32,520 nucleotides of DNA from an uncultured Chitinophagaceae bacterium. Its GTDB lineage: Bacteria; Bacteroidota; Bacteroidia; Chitinophagales; Chitinophagaceae. A program made the position numbers and the translations under genes. The stretch covers positions 1 to 32,520 of the forward strand of contig CAISCV010000079.1 in the NCBI GenBank assembly GCA_903883945.1, read 5' to 3'. Below, piece after piece: positions 5,249-17,200 of this stretch; position 1 is the stretch's first letter; every line of letters starts with the position of its first letter. The notes under the pieces are model-generated. The model worked only from the letters and a program-made list of their open reading frames with translations. It did not search any database and was not told the DNA's origin.

Positions 5249-8056
5249 TTATAGTTTAAGAACTTTCGTTATTGTCTTTTTACCAGATTTTAATTCTGTA
5301 ACTCTTACAATGTATAACCCAACCTCAGCATCATAGGTAGGAATGATGGTAACAGTTTGGTTGGATAGCAATTTCTTTATCACCTTTCCATTAGCATTAA
5401 TTATTTCAATGGTTGCCTCATTTGCAAAATTCTTTTGCACGGATATGAAACTTGAAAATGGATTAGGACTTATGGTTAAGTTACTTTCAATCTTTGCATT
5501 ATTAATTACTATTGTGTTACTACACAAATAGCTGCCATCTTTATTTTCAATCTTTAATCTGTAATAAGCCGGAAATGATTCACAAGGAAGGATGTTAGTA
5601 AATGCGTAATCGTTATATGCTTGATCTTTTGATGAAACCTTTCCAATTGGTTTAAAGTTATCAGCATTATGCTCACTACGTTCAATTTTAAAACCTATTA
5701 AATCTTTTTCATTTTGAGTTTTCCAGTTCAATTCGATAGAATTATCTATTGCAGTTCCTGAAAAATTGATTAAAGTAACTGCAAGAGTTCCCTCTGTTGT
5801 AAATGACCAAACATCACCTGTTGCAATGGAGCTATCTGCCATTACTGCATCAACTCGCCAATAATAGGTTGTACCAGCAGCTAGAGAGGGCAGCATAAAA
5901 ACATTTTGTTCTTCAATGGTATTATTTTGAAGGGTTAATCCTACTAAAGAAGCTCCAAAATATATTCTGTTAGAAACAGCGTTATAAGCTGGTTTCCACA
6001 TCAATTGGTCTTTAGTAACAGGAATATTTATTGCGCCATTGGGTACAATAGGAAAACTAGTTTTATTACTTCTAAACCCAGGAATCCAATAAGTGGAAGC
6101 ACCTCTTTCGTAAGCACCTATATCTGGCTTTCCATCAGTAACATCATCAGTTATTCCAATAATACTTATACCCTTATTTACCAATGCTGAACCAGGAGTT
6201 GGTCTAAAATCATAATTAGCTGTATCAACTAATGGCAGCGCAGTCGTTTTGTCGTAATTATTGCCAATTCTAGTAAGGAATTTTAAACCAACCCCGTTCC
6301 AGCCTCCATAAGTACCTTTGCCGACATTATTATAAATGGAACTGAACTGATTGGAACTATCTAGCTGAGATTCAAGAATTATAGAACTCAATACCGGCGG
6401 ACTAATTAACTTTGAATTATTGAAAGACGTATTATTCAATGCCCTATTTGCCTGTAAAGTTGTTGGGAAACTAGGTGATTTAATTTCTACACCAACACCC
6501 CCCAAATTCCATGTTACATTGTGGTCAACTGTAAGGCCTGCTGTATTGTCATCGCCTCTAATACCTATTCCACAAGACCAAAAATTTGGAACTGTCCCTG
6601 CATATCCATTGTGCAACCAATTTTTATAAAATCGAGTACCCAAGGAAGAAGATGATGAATTTGATTGGCAATTGGTATAGAGCATTGAGTGATCTTTATT
6701 ACCCCCGAAACAACTCATAAAGGCATTATACAAATGATCGTAATAAACATTGTTATACGATTGCCCAATAGACATCAAAACACCCCCACTATTATACATA
6801 TCATTAAATCTAACTGTTGCTCTACCAGCCTTGCCGATGTAAGAATCCCATGTTCTAGAAACCTGTAATAGAGGAGTGGCTAATGAAGTGTTATAATCGA
6901 AATCATGGAAAATATTATTTTCAATTAGATCATCAAACCCACTTATCAATAATGAACTTAAAGCACCATAAGCAAAAGTGTTTCCTACAATCTGACAATT
7001 ATTCCCATAAATGGTAGGGAAATTATCTTCAGCGTTATAACCTGGCTGCCCAGATAAGGTCTTATAATATTCTGTGTAAGAAGAATGTAGAACAGTGTTA
7101 TTTTTAAAAACTAAATTGTTGCAGCCCTTGATTAATGAGTTGAACTGAAATGCAGTTCCCCAAAAAGTTATATTCTGTATAACTAAATAATTCTTTGAAG
7201 TTGCTTGTAAACTAAAATTTCTAGTCTTAATTTCTACTCCACCAGAAACAATTGGATTTTGTCCATCTGTAGGGTAAAAATATATAATTTGGTTTAGCGT
7301 ATCATTAAACCATTCGCCAGGGGCATCTAAAAAATCTAACTTTCCAATTAAATAATAGCGGTCGTCATTAAATGGTTGATTCGTACTTAATCCCAAATCC
7401 TGAGAATAGGTAAATGTAGAGGTTCCGGGAAAATGATTAAGTACTTTGCGAGTATAAGTATAAAATTGATGTCCCACATTTAAAACCGCTAGTGCATCTT
7501 GTGCATATAACCCCGAACTAGCTAAACTGTTTGGGCTAGCATCTACAATGGTACCATAAGCAGAACCATTGCCAGCATCAGCCCATCTTGTGGAATCCCA
7601 AAAATTCCAATTACCTGAAGAATCTGTTTTCAAATTAGGCCAGCGAGCCTGTACCATTGGCTTGCCCTTATAAAGCAGTTGTTCAAACACATTTCCAGAA
7701 TATGAAGCTTGATAAATGGATGAATTCCGAGCAGTTGGGGTCCATTTAAGAGTATCATAAACATCTGTTCCAGAAATAATGGTATGCTCGTTATTATACG
7801 CAGTCAATACAATTGGGGCAATGGCTGTTCCAGAATAAGGGAAAGTGGCAACCTCACGGTAGGTTCCTGCACGCAGATAAACAGTATCGCCAGGGTTCTT
7901 AGCTTTGGAAAGGGCGTAGTTTATTGTTTTGAAAGGCAAAAGGATTGTACCCGGATTGCTATTGCTACCTGATGGTGAAACATAATACCCTGTAGAATTT
8001 GCTTTTTTTAATCCAAACAAAAACAGAGTAAGTAATATTAAAAACATCTTGTGCAT
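5249..8056 (-). CDS. Secreted right-handed beta-helix protein with T9SS type A sorting domain
   Basis: The 935-residue product starts MHKMFLILLTLFLFGLKK, a signal peptide. From about residue 23 it has the classic start of a parallel beta-helix (YYVSPSGSNSNPGT, then PGDTVYLRAGTYRE). The helix then runs to about residue 650 with Asn-rich rungs and marked motifs such as GKPMVQARWPN and DFLDAPGEWF. An Ig/Fn3-like segment (YYWRVDAVMADSS) and a second beta-sandwich (LNWKTQNEKDLIGFKIERS) follow. The C-terminus (about 855-935, ISPNPFSSFISV ... GLYIVRV) is a T9SS type A sorting domain, so the protein is probably exported across the outer membrane. Pectate-lyase-like or chondroitinase-B-like folds often have this start, so a glycan-cleaving role is inferred. 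I cannot assign catalytic residues. It is a clear paralogue of residues ~2435-3170 of the giant protein encoded upstream. Confidence 0.85.
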   Translation of the reverse strand: MHKMFLILLTLFLFGLKKANSTGYYVSPSGSNSNPGTILLPFKTINYALSKAKNPGDTVYLRAGTYREVATFPYSGTAIAPIVLTAYNNEHTIISGTDVYDTLKWTPTARNSSIYQASYSGNVFEQLLYKGKPMVQARWPNLKTDSSGNWNFWDSTRWADAGNGSAYGTIVDASPNSLASSGLYAQDALAVLNVGHQFYTYTRKVLNHFPGTSTFTYSQDLGLSTNQPFNDDRYYLIGKLDFLDAPGEWFNDTLNQIIYFYPTDGQNPIVSGGVEIKTRNFSLQATSKNYLVIQNITFWGTAFQFNSLIKGCNNLVFKNNTVLHSSYTEYYKTLSGQPGYNAEDNFPTIYGNNCQIVGNTFAYGALSSLLISGFDDLIENNIFHDFDYNTSLATPLLQVSRTWDSYIGKAGRATVRFNDMYNSGGVLMSIGQSYNNVYYDHLYNAFMSCFGGNKDHSMLYTNCQSNSSSSSLGTRFYKNWLHNGYAGTVPNFWSCGIGIRGDDNTAGLTVDHNVTWNLGGVGVEIKSPSFPTTLQANRALNNTSFNNSKLISPPVLSSIILESQLDSSNQFSSIYNNVGKGTYGGWNGVGLKFLTRIGNNYDKTTALPLVDTANYDFRPTPGSALVNKGISIIGITDDVTDGKPDIGAYERGASTYWIPGFRSNKTSFPIVPNGAINIPVTKDQLMWKPAYNAVSNRIYFGASLVGLTLQNNTIEEQNVFMLPSLAAGTTYYWRVDAVMADSSIATGDVWSFTTEGTLAVTLINFSGTAIDNSIELNWKTQNEKDLIGFKIERSEHNADNFKPIGKVSSKDQAYNDYAFTNILPCESFPAYYRLKIENKDGSYLCSNTIVINNAKIESNLTISPNPFSSFISVQKNFANEATIEIINANGKVIKKLLSNQTVTIIPTYDAEVGLYIVRVTELKSGKKTITKVLKL

Positions 8057-8285
8057 ATACGTTTGTTAGACCGTTTTTATGTATTAAAGATAAAGACTAC
8101 ATTTATGGTGCTTGAATTACTTAAACCGACTTTGGGTAGCAAATTAACAGATCTATTTATTCACTGACAATGCTTTTATCAATTTTCATATTACAAGAAC
8201 TTTATCTCACAATGTAGCTTTATAAATAAATTCTATTATTACAGTTCCTAACTTATTTAGTAAGAAATTACAACAAAATTACAAA

Positions 8286-11200
8286 TCATTGTAGCACAAT
8301 TTTATTTCTATAGATCTTGCCATTTAACTCTACTTCCATGATATAAACATCCTTAGCAAAACCAGACAAATCTATATCTACTTTGGAATCAGTGGTGGAT
8401 TTACTCAACAATTGACTACCAGCAGGAGAAAACAACCTGATAAATGATATTTGTAATGAGCTCATATTATTAGTTGGTAACACCAAATGTACCCAATCAG
8501 AAGTTGGATTAGGCCAAACTTTTAAGGTATAAGGTGCATTACGTTGAATACTTACTACTTTAGAAAAGCTACTTCCGCCATTTAAGTCGGTTTCTATCAA
8601 TCTATAATAACTAAAAGTTGCTGGAGTAGAGTCTTCGAAACTATAAATTGAAGCAGCATTTTTTGAAGTTACAAATCCTAATGTCTTCCAATCTCCTGTT
8701 TCTGTTTTACGCTGTATTTTAAATCCCTTGCTATTGTTTTCTAAGCCAGTTTGCCAACATAATTTATTTACAGCAGAAAGTGCAACTGCATTGAAATTTA
8801 CAATTTTAACAGGAAGTTTTGCAGAATTTGTAATAATAATAATGAAACGATTTACTCCTATACTTGCAGTATCACTTGTAACATTAAAATCATAAATAGC
8901 GTTTGAGCGAATATTTTGAGATATGCCAAAGAATTTATCAATCAACTTAATATCACTAAAACTATCTAGTTCATTAAAATCACTGAATGACAACCTGAAG
9001 GTTCCTGTAGAATTACTTTTTAACCCTATATGAATAGTATCAGAAGATGCAATATCTGAGAATGTAGCAATTGCAAAATTCTCATTTTCCTTGACAACCG
9101 AAATCACTTGATTTGAGTTGCTAAAAGAAGCTGCATCCCACGTAGCATTGTATTTTTGGCTACCATTACTATTCAAGCGGACAACAACTTCATCTAACAA
9201 CTCGTTTGATGTTGTTTTTAACCCTACTCTGATAAGTTTTTTTGAATGCGTTGTTCCAAAATATTCCGTGTTTGGGATAATGCCACTTGTTTTATAACTT
9301 TCCTGGAAAGTTACAGTTCGGATTGAGTCACCCGATACAGATGGATTTGCTTGCACAAAGAATGCCTGTCCACTAGATATATTATCTCCAAATGAATTAT
9401 CGTACCCTGTTGCTCCATTCGCAATCACCCCATTGGAAAATGTAGTATAATTTCCATTTCCGAAGGGGCTAAATGTCCACATCTTATTGTAAATATTGTT
9501 ACTATTTCCAGCTTGGAATGCTGTATAACTAATCTGGCAAGGATAAGGGTTTGCAATTAGCGAGTATTTACTTAAAACAGTATCATATAACGTAACTGAT
9601 TTAGCCCCTGTTGTAATGGTTCCGGTGGCACTTAACGTAACTGCTTCTGGCGCAGAGGGCGATGCAGTTTCTAACTGATTTGAACAGTCAACACCAGGAG
9701 TAGTACTATTCCGGTAGCCACGTATGTTAATGCAATACCCAATACCTGGTGTTACGCTTGTTGATGTAGTGTTGGGTATACTTATAAATCTGCTTCCATT
9801 TACCTTAGTGGCACTATAGTAAAACATACTTGGCTTATTGGATTGAGTAACATCAAATCCATTACTATTATATTTGTCAGTGCTTCCCCCATAGCCTGTT
9901 GTATTTCCACAAGGTGTGCCACCTGTCCCAGCACCAGTAATATAAATCTGTTTCTGCCATCCAGTACTTATTATTTCCGAAACCGGACTACCAATGTAAC
10001 TAAATTTACGCGCCGTTTTTGCTGGTATGTATCGCCATACTGAAACAGTACCTGTAATTGCACCAGTAACTTTATCAATTCTAGCGCTACCTGACGAATT
10101 AGAAATTAATTGTAGGTTAGCTGATCCTGTATTCAAGACCCCAGTATTTGGCAATAGTGTACCTGCTAATCTTATTGAGTTCCCTAGGTAAATAGTATCT
10201 AAATTGCCAGTGGCAATTGTTAAGCTATCTAATGCATTTGTTGTATTGGGTGTAGTCTGATTAAGGTATATAGTTCCTTTTGCAGAACTAGCAAATGTTA
10301 GGTTGGAAGAAGTAGAGCCAGTAATAACTCCATTACCAGTAATAGCGCCATTAATCGTTAACCCAAATCCATTCAAAGTAATACCAGAATTTAAGGTCAT
10401 ACCACCTACAGATAAGTTAGAAGTTAGTACGGGTGTATTATTACTGATTATTACATTTATATAAGAAGTAGGCAAAACACCACCACACCAATTGGATGCA
10501 ACATTAGCACTTCCCCCGTTTACCCCAACATAGCTATTTGCGGTGCAAGAGCTTGTAGTTGTAAATGACCACACTGGACCAGTAACGACAGAGCCATCAC
10601 TCATCACAGCATCTACTCTCCAATAATAGGTGGTTCCGCCACTTAAGGTTGGTAAGGCAAAAACATTGTGCTCTTCGGCAGTAGTCGCTTGAAGCGTTAA
10701 ATTAGAGGATATTGTCCCTAGGTATATTTTATTAAACACTGCATTATATGCTGGTCGCCACATTAATTGATCTCTCGTAACAGACACACCAGATGTTCCA
10801 TTTGGCAGGATGGGGAAACTCGTAGTGTTGCTTCTACACCCTGGAATAAAGTAGGTGGTATCTCCCAGTTCATACGCACCTTCGTCGGGTGCGGCACCAC
10901 TTGAATAGCCTGTTATGCCAGATATTACAGTTCCTGCATCAACTAAAGCCGAACCAGTTGATGGTCTGAAATCATAATTAGTAGTATCCATCAATGGCAG
11001 TAGTGCATTGGCAGTATAGTTATTTGTAACATTGCTTGAATAGGGATAGGTAATACCTGACCATGCACCATATATACCTTTACCCGCATTGTTTTTAATT
11101 AAACTATATTGGTTTTCATTGGCTAAAGAAGTAGCATCCAAAATGATGGAATTAACAGTATGAGGATTCAAATTATACCAAGAGTTACTATACGAGGTAT

Positions 11201-14200
11201 TGTTGTATGCAAAATTTGCCTGACTAGTAGTAGGGTTGGCAGGATTCTTTATTTCTATTCCTGTACCGCCAATATTCCAGGTAAGGTTATGATCAACTGT
11301 TAATCCAGAAGTTGAATCATCTCCTCTTATACCTATCCCACCACCCCAATAAATATGAGCAGTACCTGCATAACCATTGTGTATCCAGTTTTTATAAATG
11401 CGAGTTCCTTCAGTAGAGGTACTGTTACCTGAAGCCGGTGATGTGTAAACCATTGCCACGTCTATATTACCACCATAGCAGGATAAAAACCCATTATAAA
11501 TGTGGTTGTAATAGATACTATTAGAATCCTGCCCTATTTGCAATAAAACACCCCCGCTACTGAACATATCATTATACCTCACGGTTGCGTTTCCTGCATA
11601 CCCAACATAAGGATTCCAGTTTCTTGAAATTTGTAACAACGGTGTAACCAATGAAGAATTAAAATCGAAGTCGTGGAAGCTATTGTTTTCTATTAACGTG
11701 TTAAATCCACTAACCATCAATGAGCTCAATGCACCATAAGCAAAAGTGTTACCCGATACCGTAGCTTTATTACCATTTATAGTTGGATAATTACTTTCAT
11801 TACCATAACCAAAAGCTCCTGAGTTTACGTTATAAAACTCTGTCCAAGAAGAATACAAAACGGTGTTATTTTTAAATGTCATCGTGTCACAACCTGCGGT
11901 ATATGAATTGAATTTAAAGGCTGTACCAAAGATGGTTATATTTTGAATGTTCAGCTTATCCTGATTAGTAGCAGTTATTCCAAAATTTCTATTCTTTATC
12001 TCAACAGCTGTCGAAGAAAAGCTCGGGAAACCCGCACCTGTTGGTGGATAGAAATAGAGGTTGTTCGTTGTGGTATCATAAAACCATTCACCAGGAGCAT
12101 CCAAGAAGTCAATTTTTCCTACCAAATAATAACGATTGTCAGTATAGGGTCTGCTTGAATTAACAGAACCACCAAAATCGTAGATACCTGTTGTTGGATA
12201 GGTAATTGTATTTCCAGACTGTGTCAATACAGGACGGGTCCAAGTGTAATATTGGTGACTTACATTTAAAACAGCCCAAGCACCAACAGCATTTAATCCT
12301 GAACTAGCCAAACTATTGGAACTGGCATCTACTACTGTACCCAAGGCAGATCCATTGCCTGTACTAGCCCATCTGTTAGCATCCCAGAAATTCCAGTTGG
12401 TTCCAGTAGAATCTAATGACAGGTTTGGCCACCTAGCTTGCACCATTGGCTTTCCATTAAAAAATAATTGCTCAAAATAGCTACCATTATATGGAGCAAC
12501 ATAAACACTTTTACCATTTACAGTTGTGCTAGTCCAAGAAAGGTTAGTAGCATCAGTACCTGATATAATGGCTTGTTCAGTCTGATACCCACTAATGGTA
12601 ATGCTAGGTGTAGTAATATTAACAGTTTCCCTGTAAGTACCTGCCCTTAAGTAAACAGTATCACCAGTTGTAACGGTTGTCATTGCCTGAGCAATTGTTA
12701 AAAATGGAGAAGTGATTGTACCGTTATTAAGGTCGTTACCAGAGGTAGCAGATACATAAAACAAAGTAGGGTTAGTAGTAGTAACACTTGCAGTAGATGC
12801 ACTTGCGGGCCCAGCACCACTACTGTTAGTGGCAGTAACCGTAAATGTGTAGGCAGTAAAACCAGCTAATGTGGAAATGGTAATAGGGCTAGCAGAACCT
12901 GTTGCCGTAAATCCACCTGGGCTAGAGGTAACTGTATAGCTTGTGATAGCACTACCCCCTAAATTAGAAGGTGCTGTAAAAGAAATTGTAGTAGACCGAT
13001 CGCCAGCAACGGCTGTAACACCAGTTGGTGCTCCTGCCGCACCTGTAAAAGAGAATTTATTACCAATGCCATAGTAGCTTGCCGTTGTTGTAGGTAAGTT
13101 AGTAGTAAACGCCATAGAAGCAGTAAAGGGGTTGCTACCGCTAACAGCACTTAATGTTGTAGACTCTGAATAAGACCCACTTGCATAAGTACCCAATATA
13201 GCATTAGTAGAAGAATAGCTACTACCCTGATTGCCCGAATTATATTGGAAAGTAACGGTAGGTTGCGTGAACCCACTTGACAATATAGACCATTGCAGGT
13301 TTACTACATTAGATGGCACTTCTGCTGCAAGAACAAAGGGTGTACCAGTTACGCCCACTGTAATATTTCTTCCGGCAGTACCACCAGTAAAGGTTAATGG
13401 AGCATAACTGGTAGTTGTACCAATTGGGAAAACAGTATTGCCTGTTGAAGGAACACTATTCCAAACCAATTTGCCTGTACCATTTGTAACTAGATAACTA
13501 ATAGTAGAGTTAGTAATTGTTCCGCCATTTATAGTTAAGTTATAAGAACCCAAAGCCAACAAACCACTAGTTAGTTTAAGAGTCGTGTTAGTTGGAATAG
13601 TAAAGGCACTATTTAGTGTCACCGTATTATTTGGAGATGAAGAAGTATTCTTAATTTCTAATGTCTGAGGAATACTTGCACCAAAAGAGGTGCTACTAAA
13701 GGTTTGGGCAGCACTACCATTCATAATAATTATACCAGTAGACCCTGTAGTTTGAGAGAAGGTTCCTGCAGTTCTTAAAAAATTTCCAGTAACTGTCAAA
13801 GTATCAATACAACTACCACCTGCTTGTTGTGCATTCAGATAGAATTGCGAAGATGAGCCACTTTGATTGTAGTTTGCAACTGTTAAGTTCGCTTTATAAG
13901 TTGTACCATTTGGTGTAAAATTAGTTAGCGTAACATAACCAGTTCCAGAAAGGTTAAAGTCGCCAGTACTTGTAATGGTTTGGCTACCTGAATTCGCAAA
14001 ATTAATTCTACCACCAGATACATTAATACCTCCTGAACCTACAGAAATTGAAGTAATACCTGAAGCAAAATTCAATATTCCGCTTTGTACATTCATATTT
14101 GTAAATGAAATAGAGGAGCCTCCATTTGCCAAAGAATTAATACTTAAATTACCACTACCCGTCAATCCAGTTTCGTTCATTGTAATTGTACCGATTGAAG

Positions 14201-17200
14201 CAGGAAAGTTTGTTACTGCAACAGTAGAAGTGGCTGTATTATTACTCATCCCCACATTTACACTTGTATAGCTTGCGGTAGGGAATGTTCCATTGTCAGA
14301 ACGGGTATGATTGTAAGTAGAACCGCTGCTAAATATAAGAGTTGAAGTAGTAGCGTTGTTAAAAGTACCCGCATTATTAACGGTACCTGTTACAGTTGTT
14401 ACACCATATTGTGCATTATAAACATTTGAAAAAGTAGTGCCTGTATTGGCAGCAATGGTTAAAGTACCTGCAATATTTGAAGTTACCCCAGTAATATTTC
14501 CCAAGCTAATAGTAAGTTTTTCGCTAGTAGTACCGGAGGCATTTTGTGCCAGGGTTAAGGTGCAACCACTAGGAACACTAATTTCATCTCCTATATTATT
14601 TACCGTTCCTACAGTTAAAATTGCGCTTGTGCCTGTTGTTTGCTGTAGGCTTACAGAAGCATTACCTGACAATACCAAACTATTGATAGATTGTGTAGGT
14701 AAATTGGTAACTGTAGCATTTGAATTAAAATAGATAAAGTCATAAGTAGAAATACAATTTGTGTATCTAGTAGGCAACCAATTGGTAGCCACCTGATAAT
14801 CATTAGAAGTGGTACCCGTCCATGTGTATGTAACACCAATATTTATGGCATTACCAGTTGTTGCCGCAAATCCAGCTATTGGATAATTGACTGTAAAATT
14901 ACCACCTGTATTATTAATGGAAGTTGAAGTAAAATTCCCATTTGCCGTAATGGCAGCACCACCTACAGCAGTTATAGTACCACTATTCGTAAAGGTTAAG
15001 GCTTGAGCCTGCGTGGAACTAAATGTAATTGGTGCTGTAGTAGTTTGATTTGTAAGATTCATAATCCCCCCACTTTCATTGACAATTGCATAATTACTCG
15101 TAGCTGCATTAATAGTTATTGGAGCTCCTCCACTTCCTACATCAGTAAGATTATCATTTACATTGCCATAATTATCAAGCTTGGTTACACCTGTACCTGA
15201 AACAGTAGAAGATACCATTCTGATACCAATGGTATAGCTACCAAAAATATTGATAGTCCCATAATTAGTAAGAATAGCATTGGCAGAAGTGTTACCCCCA
15301 GAGCCATAATTATTATTGATGTTGATTGCATAAGATGTAGTGGTTGTATTTCCTGTACAAGATAAGGCACAACCCGCATTTATAGTTAGGTTAGAGCCAA
15401 GCCCGGTAGCAGATGCACTCCCAGCCCCTAATTGATTAATCAATCTATAATCACCCGGTGTAGGAGACCCTAAAGTAAATCCTGTTCCTGCGATAATACC
15501 ATTTGTCGTTCCAGTTCCACTACAGGCTGCAACATTTATTGCATATCCGCCTGTTTGTAAGGTCAAAGTGGGATTATTAAAGGTCATAGTAGGTACCACA
15601 GTTGGGCTTGCCCATGTTGTATTACTAAAATTAACTGCAGATCCAGAGGAAGAAGCAACTGTAATGGATAAGTTCCCAGCCCCAAAATATCCTGTTCCTA
15701 AAGTATTAGTTGCAGAGGTACCTGATGGATTATTAAATGTAATCCCGTTTGTAGTTCCTGTAGTTGTGACATTTAATGTTCCAGCATTATTAATAATGCC
15801 ACCATTTATTGAAACAGGAGATGCACCATTAACATTTAGCGTAACACCAGAATTAATAGTCAAATTACCTTGAGAACTAATGGTATTACCTACTTGCAAT
15901 TGGGCAAGTGTATAAGTACCACTACCTATTGATGGTGTACCTGTATTTATAACAGCAATATCAGTTGAGGATGTACCTGGATAACCTGCTCCACCACCAG
16001 ACACCATCCAGTTAGATGCACTTGCCCAGTTGTTGTCACTAGCCCCAGTCCAAGTGTATGTAAATGGCCCCACAGCAATTACGGTTATACTTCCAGCATT
16101 GTACGTTAGGGTGTAATTTGTAACAGACAAACCAGAACTGATAGTAATGGTTGGAAATCCGCTTGCAGGCGTAGTGGTTGTATATGTTGTTGAATAAGTT
16201 GGAGTCCCTGTTACTACACCAGCGTTGTCACTTCCTTGTAACCCACTGGTAATTGTATAAAAACCTCCACCAGTAACAGTAGCAACAGCAGTACCATAAT
16301 TTACAGTAGCTTGAGTTGTACCTACTGTCAGGTTCAAAACTGCTTTTGCTATAGTAAATGCAGTAGCAATAGTACTAGCCGCAGCATAGTTAGCAGTGGC
16401 TGCTACAGAGGCAGTAGCAGTATAGCTACCCGCATTGGTTGGTAAAGTAGTACTTGGCCCATAGCTAGTTCCAGATGTACCCACATAACTCCACGTTAAT
16501 GTTCCATTGCCAACAGTTCCAGTTACTGCTGTCGGTCCTTGCCCACTCCCATTATAAGTATAAGAACCTGTTGTTACCGAAAATGAGGGGGTCCCACCAG
16601 AAAATGAATTTGCATTACCTATGCCATACAAATTAGCAGAGGAAGTGGCTAAAGCAATGGCAGTAGTTGTAGTCACAGTAAATGGACCAGCCCCACTTAC
16701 AGCACCCAAAGCTGTTTCAGTGTATGGATTGGTAGAATAAGTACCCAACACAGGGCTGCTACCTGTATAGCCAGAACCCAATATATTGCTAGTAGTACCA
16801 TTGTATTGGAAAGTAATGGTACTATTACTTGCACCACTTGATAAAATAGACCATTGAGCTGTAACAACATTGTTGGCAACCAATGGTGCATTCGAAAAAG
16901 CAGTACCACAACCAACTGAAACAGTAGCGCTATTGTTGGTAGTACCAGTTAGTACCAAGGGGAAATAATATGGTGTTCCTGAATAGGTTGCACCTAACGG
17001 AAAAGTGGTTGCTCCAGCAGGTACTGCACTTAACCTAAATAGGCCAGTACCACTTGCATCAATATAACTCGAAGCCCCCCCTCCTGTTACAGTTGCACTT
17101 CCTGAAGTTGAAGCCCCCACAACTACACTCGTTACAGCAGTAGCAGATAAGTTATAGGTGTTTAAAACCAGAACACCATTAGTTAGCTGTAAAGTACAAG

